Notes under the pieces: generated by a model
What the model saw: only the letters and a program-made list of their open reading frames with translations
What the model was told of the DNA's origin: nothing
Database searches by the model: none
NCBI GenBank assembly: GCA_038501195.1
Contig: JBBPUQ010000009.1
Location: 3,038,001-3,102,000, forward strand
Reading direction: 5' to 3'
DNA: 64,000 nucleotides
Origin: Nemania diffusa
Taxonomy: Eukaryota > Ascomycota > Sordariomycetes > Xylariales > Xylariaceae
Made by a program: the position numbers and the translations under genes
Shown: in pieces, positions 47,085 through 58,054 of the stretch
Layout: every line of letters begins with the position of its first letter
Numbering within the stretch: the first letter of the stretch is position 1

Positions 47085-48379
47085 ATGCCAACCGTAACGT
47101 ATCCTGGACGGCCTCTCGTGTCGTATCCAGTATTGAGCTTGCTCTACAAGCTCTATCGCGCTGGCACTGTTGTAGCCCGTGTGCCGTTATGGGCATTGGC
47201 CTTCGCTTTCTTCAAGGGCATGAGGCCGTTACCTTCAGTGAGTAGTTTCCAGTGCTGTTTTATATTTGCTCTGCTCATTTGATGGATGCAAAGCGCTCTC
47301 AATTAAGCTAGAATCATGTTTCGAGAGCTTCGCGTGCTCCCTACTCACTCACAACTCTTGATCTAGTTGACAATCACTTACCATGGATATTGTAGTGGAA
47401 TTTTAGGCAATCCCTGGCACTTCGGATCCTGGCCGAATACCTCTTTATAGTATCGCGCGTAGAGACGCCAATACCACTACCACTAGAGCCTGGGAAAGAG
47501 AAGGATAGATGGGTGACATTCAAGCCTTTCCCAAAGGACATGTACCGCGGGCCGCTAGAGAGCAACACCGTCGAACCCACCCTCATCGGAGGCACATGGT
47601 ACCCGCAGAAGCCCGCCAATCCCGCAAAGGCCGGGCCAGTCATGCTTCACATCCACGGCGGCGCCTTTGTCATCGGCGACGGCCGCACGGAAGGCTGGGC
47701 CCCCATGTTCAGCCTGCTCCTCCAGCACGGTAAAGTCGGCACCATCTTCGCCCCGCAGTACCGCCTGTCGAGCCGTCCCACCAACAACCCGTTCCCCGGG
47801 GGAGTGCAGGACGCCCTGACGAGCTACCTGTACCTCGTGCGCACGCTCGGCGTCCCGCCGTCCAGCATCACGGTCTCGGGCGACAGCGCGGGCGGCAACA
47901 TCGCCATCGCGCTACTGCGGTACCTCGCCTCGCACGGCGCGGCTCTCGGCATCCCACAGCCGCGGAGCGCCGTCCTCGTCGCGCCGTGGGTCGCGCCTGT
48001 CAAGCACCTGTGGCCCGACGCCGCGATCACGGGCAACCCTAATTACAACAGCGATTACCTCGGCATGGCGCTGTGTCGCTGGGGGGCCAAGACGTACATG
48101 CGGGACGTGGCGCCGGACCACGAGTACGTCAATGCGCTAGGTCGGCCGTTTAAAACGCCTGTGCCTATGCTTGTGACGCTCGGCGGGGGCGAGATCTTTG
48201 CGGTCGACGGCGTCGAGTGGGCGAAGGAGATGAACGCCGTCGAGGGGAATGAGCTCGAGACGTACATCGAGCCCGACGCGCCGCATGATACATTGTACTT
48301 TGCCCATGTCCTCGGCTGGGAGGAGAGCGCGGCGAAGGTGGCGGGGAAAATTGGTGAATTCATACGAAAGCATGCGTGA
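47085..48379 (+). CDS. HSL-type alpha/beta hydrolase (esterase/lipase family)
   Basis: A 378-residue esterase-like hydrolase. Exons 47085-47237 and 47396-48379 are joined by a 158-bp GT-AG intron. The acceptor at 47394-47395 is the one that makes RPLPS continue into WNFRQSLALRILAEYLF. The hormone-sensitive-lipase hallmarks are HGGAF (His 138 on, oxyanion hole), GDSAGGN with nucleophile Ser 215, an acidic residue at Glu 317 or Asp 322 in LGGGEIFAVDG, and His 348 in DAPHDTLYF. The N-terminal 50 residues contain a hydrophobic segment (ARVPLWALAFAFF) that may anchor it in a membrane. Such proteins act on short acyl esters and serve in lipid or secondary metabolism; the substrate cannot be told. 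An in-frame ATG at 47001 exists upstream, but the one at 47085 fits relatives. GC-rich coding sequence. Confidence 0.9.
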
Positions 48380-49166
48380 GCTTAGAGTGAAGGAGGAATG
48401 GATATTGGATACCCAGTAGAAATAGACTGGGGCTTATATGATGTGTTACGATCATGAGAAGGTACCCTGTAAAAACAACCCGAATTAATTTCTTATTGCA
48501 TAATTATATAATACAGAAGAGAGCGTTGCATAACGTGCCGTAAATCGCCTTGCGAAAGAGATACCTATTCATACATCAGCTTACGCAGTAGTCTAGCCAA
48601 TACATGTTTTGTTCTATTGAGCTTTGTGCCGCTGAATCTCGCTGAGATGTGTGATGGTTTATCAACTTTGATAAGGTGATACAAAGGATTAACAGTTAGA
48701 TTATAAAATCCTATACCAAGTTAGCCTTATAGATTTCGAAGCTGTTTCAGCCTCCGTAAGAAATGTAGTATCTTGTCTAAGACATTGGAATGTGTTCGCT
48801 GCCTTATTTCCTGAGTCAAGGTTGCCCCGCACTATCTATCTAAATGCTTAGGTACCTCTTCTCCGTCCTCTCTATTATCTGCCAGCGTATCTCATACCAG
48901 GATATTAAATAAAGCATATTTTGGGATCTCTCCACGTTTCAGCAAGTGTAAATCTTACTATCATTTAGGTAGTCTACGGAAACCCAAGAAGCGAGACCTC
49001 ACATTTCTTCTTTTTGAAAATAAAGACAGTCAGATCAGCCCCAGCTTGAGCTTATCAAATTGCTATCAGTGCTCAAACAGCTGTGATCTACACTATGCTA
49101 AGGTAGCATTGAAGTGACAACAGAAAGATTAGCTTCATCACATTCCACAATTCACACACCATCAAC
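48380..49166. other. Intergenic
   Basis: About 0.8 kb of AT-rich DNA: 3' region of the hydrolase and promoter of the nicotinamidase. Nothing else is seen. Confidence 0.65.
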
Positions 49167-49944
49167 ATGACCAACGAATTTAGAGCTGCATTGATCGTCG
49201 TGGACCTACAGGAAGACTTCTGTCCTCCGGTGTGTACTTACATCTACCGTCCCATAAAAGTAGACGCAGCAAACCCCACTAACAAAGCAACAGAACGGTT
49301 CATTAGCCGTCCAAGGCGGCCGTGACATCGTAGCCCCAATCAACAAGCTGCTCGACCTGCCCTTCGTCCTCAAGGTGGCAACCCGGGACTGGCACCCCGC
49401 CAACCACATCTCGTTCGCCTCCAACCACGCCGGCAAGCACCCCTTCGTGGACTCCGCGACGGTCGTGAACCCGGACGACGCGTCCGAGAGCTACGAGTCG
49501 CGCCTGTGGCCGGTGCACTGCGTGCAGGGGACGCCCGGCGCCGCCCTCGTGCCGGAGCTCAACGCCGCCAAGCTCCACAGGGTCGTCGACAAGGGCACGG
49601 ACGCGCGCGTGGAGATGTACAGCCCTTTCTACGCGCCGTTCGCGCCAGCATCGCCGGCGGCGCTGCGGCTCGGCGACAGCGGGCTCGCGGGCTTGCTGCG
49701 CGCGCAGGCCGTGACGGACGTCTATGTGGTGGGGCTGGCCGGCGATTACTGTGTTAAGGCGTGCGCGGAAGATGCCGCGCGCGAGGGCTTTCGGACTTAC
49801 CTCATTGAGGAGTGCACGAGGGCGGTCGACCCGGGCAGTTGGCCGCTGTGCAGGGAGGCCATCGAGGGATCGGGCGCTAGGGTTGTCAGTGTGGATGGGC
49901 CCGAGGTTCTTCGCTTGATGACTGCTGCTGCTGCTTCTAAGTAG
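49167..49944 (+). CDS. PNC1: Nicotinamidase (isochorismatase fold)
   Basis: Hydrolyses nicotinamide to nicotinate in NAD salvage. By removing nicotinamide it relieves inhibition of sirtuins. The protein has 237 residues from exons 49167-49229 and 49294-49944 with a 64-bp GT-AG intron. The catalytic triad is Asp 13 (VVDLQEDF), Lys 121 (VVDKGTD) and Cys 174 (GLAGDYCV). Metal ligands are Asp 53, His 55 and probably His 59 in RDWHPANHISF and His 96 in LWPVHCVQGTPG. Fungal and bacterial nicotinamidases share these exactly. The ATG at 49167 gives the normal short N terminus. No targeting signal, so cytosol or nucleus. The coding sequence is strongly GC-rich, as in the hydrolase upstream on the same strand. 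Confidence 0.93.
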
Positions 49945-52515
49945 GATCAGCTAATGTAGGAGATAGATCGGAGAGTCGATTGAGGGGGTCCGCGGATTGC
50001 ATGATGGAGTCAGCCCATAATGAATGGCGTAATGAATGACGGCGAATATAGTGGTATGTTTGTTGCAGATTCGTGTGTGGAAAGGTGCATTCATATATCA
50101 TATCAGTGGCATCTATGCGAATTCTGCTCATGCGATGCACGCTCTTTGAGCAATCATCTATCTAGACCCTCTCTGCTCAGTGCTTGCAGGCTCTGGATTT
50201 CCTCCTGAACAGTTTACTGCTTACTGCGTATAGGTAGTGTACATAGGACCCCCTTGTGCACCTCTTTGAATCAATTTAGATAGATCTTGCCGATTTTTGA
50301 TTGCCGAATTCTTGTGGCGTTATGTGCACTAGATAGGTATGAGGTACTAGGTATGTATTGCCCACATCTGTGCATGGCTTTTTCCAGGGTTCACATTGCC
50401 GCTGTGCATGGCGAGTTTATAGGAATTACCACTTTGAGACGTCCGTGGCGTCTTATCGTGGTTAGTCTACGACTACCTACGTACATGTGTAGGTAGGTAT
50501 AGTGAGATCGGTCGGAATGTCTTATAGTATAATTCACTATCTATACGTATTAAGACTACGTGTCTACAGCGTAGGATAGAATCTCAGTCTGCAGCCTCTA
50601 ATTGATATATTACCTCATGTAGTTTTGCTTCTTAGTTGATCCTAGGTGACTCTGAGTAACCCATCGGGCATGTGTACTACATACCTACCTACCCATAGTT
50701 ACTGCCGGTATCCACTGGACAAGGCCGTTACCTCTGGCGGCGTAGCTGCTAAGTGGGCTACCTAACTCGAGAGAGGCACTAAGATTAGATTCACACATAA
50801 TTAGGTGCCCAAAGTTAAGACATATACGTAATAAACTCTGTCTTCATGGCATAAAACATGTTTCATTAGAAGGCGTTTGCCACTAGCTCTGGATATGGGG
50901 GTAGACCCTATTTAAAGCCGGTATGTGGACTGTAGATAGATGTTAGATAGTAGCCATCCGATCCGGAGCAAGATATGTATATGTAAGTATACTTACTACA
51001 TGTATGGTTACCTATCTAGGTACACGACCTCACTATCTACGTATGCGTACATAGTAGGTGTAATTGTGCCCGCAAAATGCTCCGGCTAGACAAAAAGAGC
51101 TGGCTTGGCATGGTGTTGTTACCAATGCCGTAATATTCTAAACCTACCTACCAACCATTTGTCGGTGATCGCTTATGTCAGAGTTTTAGCCGCAGCGGTG
51201 TACAACCCTGGCGTATTCGTGTCCGTAAGTGTCTTTCCCCGGGGCTCTCACCCTAAGCTACAAAGAAATGTGAAATTGTGCGTAACGCCACGAGTTGGTT
51301 AAGTTGGCGATAACGTCACAAGGTGCTTTTTATTTATATTTGCTAGCAAAAAACAAAAAGTTCCGGGATGGATAGCATGTTGACTTAGTAACAAATACAC
51401 TTGTACAGCGTCCTCCAACGCCGGAGTGGATATACCTACATGTTCGGGTAGTAAAGTTTATTACTTCACAAGTCTGGGGTGGTATCTGTTGAAGTGCTGA
51501 GGATTGGGCAGTTGGCAGAATTATCTATATTTAACTAAACTCGAAGTTAAGCTTGCAGCAAGTATAGGTAGGTAGGTAATAAGGTACTACAAGAACAATT
51601 TATATACTGCGATATCAACGCATGCACTGTCAAATTTAGGGTTTTATAAAAGTTTCCAACAGGAGGGAACGTTATCTGGACATGGAAGGGGGTGTGGGGA
51701 TGGCCCAGATCTGCATGAGACAACTTCCATGCTACTTAGCTGACAGGGATAGGTCTTGTAAATTTAAGGTATAGGTGTGTGAATGTTTCTATGGTTCAGG
51801 CGAGACAAGCGAGCTGGTAGAAAGTCCCCTGTATGTACCTTACGTAGGTTGCATCACCTAAAGCTACGGTTGGGAACAGTACTATGCGAGTTGGGTACCC
51901 TGCATCGGACAGGGCAGAACCCAGAGGAGCCAGTGGCCGAGGTGGGCCTATATTTGTAATTTTAGGGACGCCTGCAAGCTCCCGAAGCCTGACAATAAAC
52001 CCACTAAATTTCTCTTCACGGTCCTGGTCCCTCTAAATCCCAATGGTTCTACTACCTCCTACCCCCTCTTCACGTTACCCCTTCGTTATTCACACTCTCT
52101 CTTCTCCTTGCCCTCGAGTCCTCACTCGATCCTAAGGCTGTGCTCCCCCAGCCTCTCGTTGTTGGTCTGCCCTTGGCTACGCCGAATCCCACGCGTGCCA
52201 ATCCATCAATCGGTATCGCGGATCAGCTTCGGCCCCTAAGCTGACCACGGCGCTCAATAACTTCTCCGACAACTTGCCGATGAGCTATATTCTAGCGTAG
52301 TCAGGCAGTTTAGGTTCAACATTACCTTCATTGGACGTAGAGTTATCCAGCATTTCCTTCGGCCCTCCCAACTCTCTTGTTGGTACGGTTTCAACACGTC
52401 GAATATCTCGGGTGCTGCTCTCGCTGTGTGTGAGATACCCAAAAACCTAGAGAGTCTGATCTTGACTCTCTCTCGGCCTCAAAGCCTCGCCCCGCCCCAC
52501 GTCTCACTCTAGTCA
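49945..52515. other. Intergenic and HMG-CoA reductase leader
   Basis: About 2.6 kb. The first half is AT-rich with TACCTA words. From about 52000 the DNA becomes CT-rich, as expected for a long fungal 5' leader. A six-codon ATG-initiated frame lies at 52280-52300, and TATAAA occurs at 51645-51650. No gene is seen. Confidence 0.55.
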
Positions 52516-52516
52516 T

Positions 52517-52606
52517 GTAAGTCTCGACAAGACTAATTGGTGCTGGATATGCTGCGCTATCTACTTATACTGAGACTAACATTTTCACTCGGCAAAAGTC
52601 TTATAG
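52517..52606 (+). other. Probable 5'UTR intron of HMG-CoA reductase
   Basis: GTAAGT donor and TTATAG acceptor, with GACTAAC about 25 bp before the acceptor. The intron is 90 bp, a multiple of three. It contains no stop in the frame of the main protein after 52537, so retention would open an N-terminal extension. Confidence 0.6.
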
Positions 52607-52621
52607 TATCGCAACCCCCTA

Positions 52622-52636
52622 ATGCAGTCGAGGTAG
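52622..52636 (+). promoter_or_regulatory. Short upstream ORF (MQSR) in the HMG-CoA reductase leader
   Basis: ATG CAG TCG AGG TAG ends 8 bases before the main ATG at 52645 and is out of frame with it. It remains in the spliced mRNA and could reduce initiation at the main start. Confidence 0.45.
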
Positions 52637-52644
52637 CCGCAAAC

Positions 52645-55600
52645 ATGATTGCTGCCTCTTCATTTCTTCCCTCCCGCTTTCGCGGTGAGCAACCGAGCGA
52701 TGTCCAGACGCCTCCCTCCAAGGCAAATAAGAAAATCACACCCGTCCTGCAATTCTTCTCGAAGCTAGCATGTTCCCACCCCGTCCACACTATTGTCGTT
52801 ATCGCCTTGTTGGCTAGTACCGCTTATGTTGGGGTTATGAGAGAGAGTCTGTTGGACGCGACGAGGAACGTGAGAAACGCTGAATGGTCCTCGCTGGCCG
52901 ATGGAAGCCGAAATTTGAGAACTGGTCCCGAGACCGGCTGGAGGTGGCAGGCTATTGATTCTAGCGCAAAGGCCCCCAAAGATGCCGATCACCTGGCATT
53001 GATTACACTGGTCTTTCCTGAGTCGAGTGAAAGTGCCGCGCAGACAGCTCCTCTACCACATATCGTGCCTCTTCCTGATAACCTGACCGTCTCGCATCTA
53101 CCTTCCACATCGAACTCGATTACTGCCTACTCGCAAGACAGCGCCCTAGCCTTCGCCGTCAAGTACAGCGAAGCCCCTGAATTCGTCGCCGCCGCCCAGG
53201 AGATTCCTAATGATGGCCCGATCCAAGAAGTCCGTCAGAACGAGTTAGGCCAGGATGAGCAGAAGATGTGGATTATGAAGGTAGCTGGTGGCAACTCAGG
53301 AAACAGTATCGTGCGCTGGGTACAGAATGCCTACTCTGAGTTCCTGGATTTGCTCAAGAATGCAGATACACTGGACATTGTGATTATGATCCTTGGCTAT
53401 CTTTCGATGCATCTTACGTTTGTTTCGCTCTTCCTATCCATGAAGAAGCTCGGTTCAAACACTTGGTTAGCTATCAGCGTTCTGTTCTCCTCTACCTTTG
53501 CGTTCCTCTTCGGCCTCAACGTCACAACAAAGCTTGGAGTCCCGGTCAGTTTTGTCTTACTCTCAGAGGGATTACCTTTCCTGGTGGTCACAATTGGCTT
53601 TGAGAAGAATATTGTTTTGACTAGCTCCGTGCTGTCGCATGCGTTAGAATACCGGAAACCCGAGCAGAATGGTAGCGCAGGCAAATCATCAAAGATCTCC
53701 AGCACAAACGATGGCGTGATCCAGTATGCTGTTTCACGAGCCATCAAAGATACAGGCTTTGATATCGTTCGCGATTATCTCATCGAGATCGTAATATTGA
53801 TTGCTGGGGCTGCGTCTGGTGTACAAGGAGGTCTCCAGCAATTCTGTTTCCTGGCTGCTTGGATTCTGTTTTTTGATTGCATCCTTCTATTTACGTTCTA
53901 TACCGCTGTTCTTAGCATCAAGCTCGAAGTTAACCGCATGCGCCGCCACCTTGAGATGCGCCGAGCTCTGGAAGACGATGGCGTCAGTCGGCGCGTTGCC
54001 GAAAATGTTGCCTCCAGCAATGACTGGCCTAGAGAGGATACTGGAGATCGGGCCAGCGAGGCTCTATTTGGAAAGAACGCCAAGAGCGGCAGCGTTCCCA
54101 AATTCAAGTTCTGGATGGTTGTTGGCTTCTTCGGTCTCAACCTCGTGAACATCTTTACCATTCCTTTCAGAACCACTGGTTTGTCCGGCGTCACCTCTTG
54201 GTCCGGAGGCCTTGGCGGGGTTGTGAGTATGCCACCTCTAGACCCTTTCAAAGTTGCCTCCAACGGCTTGGATGAGATTCTGTTTAACGCCAGAAGTCAT
54301 TCTCAACCCACGGTAGTGACTGTTCTTACTCCTATCAAGTATGAATTGGAATTCCCTTCGGTGCATTATGCGGAACCATCTGCGGCAGCTGAAGGAGACC
54401 AAGAGGGTGAACACGGCTTCACACGGCTGCATAGATATGGCGTAGGTGGACGTATGGTGGGCAGCATCTTTGAGAGTTTAGAAGACCCTATATTATCTAA
54501 ATGGATTGTCATTGCTCTCGCCATGAGCGTAGCACTTAACGGATATCTATTCAACGTTGCACGATGGGGGATCAAGGATCCAACCGCCCCAGACCACCCC
54601 ATTGACCGCAGAGAGCTTGCGGCCGCCGAAAGGTTCAACGATCCTCGCGACCAGGCTACCCTACCACTAGGTGGTATTATCCCGAAGCGAAAGTCGACAC
54701 TGCCTGCTACTCCAGCCGAAACCGATGACGAGGGTATTCAGCTAAGGGCTCCTCCTAAGCCAGCACCCGTTCCTATGGAACCCCCCTCATCCCCACCGTC
54801 TCCCGACGTTATGCGAAGCCCTGAAGAGTTAGATGTTCTACTCAAGGAAAAGCGTATTTACGATATGAGTGACAGTGAGGTTGTCGCTCTGTCTTTGAAG
54901 GGCAAAATCCCGGGCTACGCTTTAGAGAAGAGTCTCAGAGATTGCACACGTGCTGTCAAGATCCGTCGGTCAATTATCTCTAGGACACGGGCTACTACTA
55001 GCATAACAAGCCTTTTAGAGCAATCGAAATTGCCTTACCAGAATTATAATTGGGAGCAGGTTCTCGGCGCTTGCTGCGAGAATGTTATTGGATTTATGCC
55101 CCTCCCTGTGGGTGTTGCCGGACCCCTGGTCATCGATGGCCAGAGCTACTTCATCCCTATGGCTACCACTGAAGGTGTGCTAGTTGCTAGTACCAGCCGT
55201 GGTGCGAAAGCTATTAACGCTGGGGGTGGTGCTGTGACTGTGTTGACCGGTGACGGTATGACCCGTGGGCCTTGTGTCAGCTTCGAGACTCTGGAACGTG
55301 CTGGTGCTGCTAAGCTGTGGCTTGATTCGGAAGAAGGTCAAAACATTATGAAGAAGGCATTCAATTCAACATCGCGATTCGCTCGGCTGCAAACCATGAA
55401 AACCGCCATGGCCGGAACTAATCTCTACATTCGCTTCAAGACGACAACTGGCGACGCAATGGGAATGAACATGATCTCGAAAGGTGTGGAGCATGCCTTG
55501 AGTGTGATGGCCAACGAGGCTGGCTTTGACGACATGTCCATCATTTCAGTCTCAGGAAACTTCTGCATTGACAAGAAACCGGCAGCATTGAACTGGATCG

Positions 55601-56267
55601 ACGGCCGTGGCAAGTCGATCGTAGCTGAAGCTATCATCCCCGGCGATGTGGTTAAAGCCGTTCTGAAGAGTGATGTTGACGCCCTCGTCGAACTCAACAT
55701 CGCCAAGAACCTCATCGGGTCGGCTATGGCGGCCTCGGTTGGTGGTTTCAACGCGCATGCTGCTAACATTGTCGCAGCTGTCTTCCTAGCAACAGGACAG
55801 GACCCTGCACAGGTGGTTGAGAGCGCCAACTGTATTACCACCATGAGAAAGTCAGTCACAACGTTCCGTACGCTTAGGAAAATACAATTTGCTAACTCAT
55901 TTCTAGTCTTAACGGTGCGCTTCAGATTGCCGTCTCTATGCCCTCCATCGAGGTCGGCACCCTCGGTGGCGGTACGATTCTGGAACCCCAGAGTGCAATG
56001 CTTGACTTGCTAGGCGTCCGAGGGTCCCACCCAACAAACCCCGGTGACAACGCTCGCCGTCTCGCCCGAATTATCGGCGGCGCTGTCCTCGCCGGTGAGC
56101 TGTCTCTTTGCAGTGCTCTTGCGGCTGGTCATCTGGTTCGAGCACACATGGCTCACAACCGATCTCAACCCCCGACCCGTTCCACGACGCCGGCCCCTGT
56201 GGCTAACGGCGGACCCTCTGGACTCTCTATGACCACTGGTACCGAGAAGGTCGCAGCTAGAAGATAA
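52645..56267 (+). CDS. HMG1: HMG-CoA reductase
   Basis: The rate-limiting ER enzyme of the mevalonate pathway, reducing HMG-CoA to mevalonate with NADPH for sterols and isoprenoids. The protein has 1188 residues from exons 52645-55850 and 55907-56267 with a GTCAGT-TAG intron. The start at [16 protein letters not shown] matches the fungal N terminus. Residues about 60-75 are a first membrane segment, and a sterol-sensing domain of several helices runs from about 240 to 440. The catalytic domain begins near 745. Catalytic residues are Glu 843 (ATTEGV), Lys 977 (CIDKKPA), Asp 1053 (GQDPAQV) and His 1149 (GHLVRAHM). Ser 1155 in HNRSQ is the counterpart of the AMPK phosphorylation site of the mammalian enzyme. 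Leader features suggest translational control. Convergent with the MDR gene. Confidence 0.97.
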
Positions 56268-56747
56268 AGCGACGCGTGCCCCTCTCGATATTTCATTTGG
56301 TCGCCAGATCATCTTTCCTGTTTCTATTGCTGGCATAATAATGCATCATATATCAGGCGTTGAGCGGGCTTTGACGAAGAGCAAAGCAGGTGGGGTCGTC
56401 AGGGCGACTCAACGGTGGATTATCCTATTTCCCGAAGCATGAATTACAACAAATCCATATAATGGCTCACTGCCAAAACGATAGACATAAGCTATCACGA
56501 AGAGCCCTTTCAATTGGCTCTACAATACCATTAGACGGAACGCGGAAGATGCCGGTGTCTTGCATAGATAAGACGTATACATACATGTAGATTTTTGTCA
56601 AATAAAATCCTAGAAACCTGTTCATCTGCGTTGCCAGTAATAAACTCGTATCGCGCAATGTTGGCCCAAATCAAACTCCATTGAACGCCTCTCAAGACCC
56701 AGCTAATATGTATAGTAGTATCATTTATCATGTCGAAAATAGTTATT
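56268..56747. other. Intergenic between convergent genes
   Basis: 480 bp holding the 3' untranslated regions of HMG-CoA reductase and the MDR gene. Nothing else is seen. Confidence 0.7.
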
Positions 56748-58054
56748 TTAATCTGAGACCTTGATCACTAATTTCCCCCTCGTGCGTCTCGTCTTCAGCT
56801 TCTCGAACGCCTTGGGGGCCTCCTCAAAGGGGAAGACGTCGCCATCGATGACGGCGCGGATCTTGCCCTCGGCCATCCACCGCGCCAGCTGCGCGCAATC
56901 CTCGCGCCGCTGGCGGAACTGCAGGAACTTCCAGGTCCGCCTGCCGCCGCCGAGGAAGCCCGGCAGCAGCGCGCGCGCCGCGGTGGCGCGCAGGCTCGCG
57001 AGGCCGAGCTCGGCGCCGACCTGCACGAAGACGCCGTCGGGGAGGAGGTAGTCGTCCGCGGCCTTGTAGAGGTCCGTCTGGTTCGCGCTGCCGCCGACGC
57101 CGACGGCGTCGACCACGACGCGGAAGACGCGGCCCCGCGCGCGCAGGGCGGCGCCCACGTCCACGGCGGTGTAGTCGATGATAGTAGCGGCGCCGAGCGA
57201 GGCGCAGAGCTCCGCGTTGCGCGCCGAGCACGACGCGGTCACGACGCAGCCGAGCGCGCGCGCGGCGATCTGGATCGCGTACGTGCCCACGCCGCCGCTG
57301 CCGCCGTTCACGAAGACCTCGTCGCCGGACCCCGGGCGCACGTGTGGCGCGAGGGCCTACATACAACACTGGAGTCAATAATGTCCACTTATAGTAATAA
57401 TTGCTCAGTGTTTCGGGAGCTTGCAGGAGTAAAAAGAGCAGAATATGCCTGTTGGGGGAATTCGTGTCTCTGAGACAGGCCGAAAGGGGGGATAAAAGAC
57501 TCCAGCGAACTGACCTGGTAGGCCGTCTGCGCGGCGGTGCCGAGGGTGCTGGCTGCGGCGGGGGCAACGGAGGGGGGCAGCGGGGTGCAGGAGTGCGGGG
57601 TCGGCTGGATGTACTCTGCCAGCGTGCCGAAGGCCGTCGGGGCGATGTTGCCGAAGACGGCGTCGCCGGGCTTGTAGATCGGGGTGGAGGGGGAGGGGGA
57701 AGGGGAAGAGGGGTTGACGCTGCGCCCGACCTCCTCGATTACGCCGGCGTAGTCCATGCCTGGTGACGCGGTGAGCGAGCGCGTTATGAGCGCCGAGGCG
57801 AGGTGCCCGAGCTCGAGGAGCTTGTAGTCGGCGGGGTTGGGCGACATGTAGGTCACGCGGACGAGTAGCCGGTCTGGTGGGAGAGGGGTTGGGGGGCGTC
57901 GGGCGGTGGTGCTTAGGGTTAGGGATGAGGCGAGGTCTTTGCCTCCTTTGGCGTAGAGCCAGGCGCGCATCGTGGTTGGGGTTGGGGTTGGGGCTGCGCT
58001 TGGGCTTGGGTTGAGGTGTTGTTCTTCTTCTTTTTGCTCGTTGGTGTCCGCCAT
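56748..58054 (-). CDS. Zinc-independent MDR oxidoreductase (quinone reductase-like)
   Basis: A medium-chain dehydrogenase/reductase of 382 residues, expected to use NADPH on a quinone or enone; the substrate is unknown. Exons are 57515-58054 and 56748-57356, joined by a 158-bp GT-AG intron that keeps frame (AAQTAYQ to ALAPHVRPGSG). A GroES-like domain contains LVRVTYMSPNPADYKL and SPGMDYAGVIEEVG. The Rossmann motif is NGGSGGVGTYAIQIA (about 197-211). No cysteine cluster for structural zinc is present. The C terminus RRTRGKLVIKV is typical. The first 28 residues are Pro/Thr/Ser repeats, and MRAWLYAKGG at Met 29 is the usual family start, so the upstream ATG may be an extension. The coding sequence is very GC-rich. 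Confidence 0.87.
57681..57705 (+). other. G-run cluster in MDR exon 1
   Basis: Four runs of four or five G separated by one to four bases, on the strand opposite the coding strand. It fits a G-quadruplex motif and encodes a Ser/Pro repeat. Confidence 0.6.
57978..58010 (+). repeat. GGGGTT repeat near the MDR start codon
   Basis: Three GGGG runs spaced by TT, then two GGG runs, on the template strand of the MDR gene. It encodes the Pro/Thr repeat before Met 29. Confidence 0.7.

Noticed and set aside
52537..52644. Upstream in-frame extension of HMG-CoA reductase as the normal start
   Set aside because: It lies within a good GT-AG intron with a branch point and in the leader, and the known fungal N terminus begins at 52645.
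56824..57567. 247-residue Arg-rich minus-strand ORF in the MDR region
   Set aside because: It runs in the wrong frame through the intron, and the composition is that of a GC shadow.
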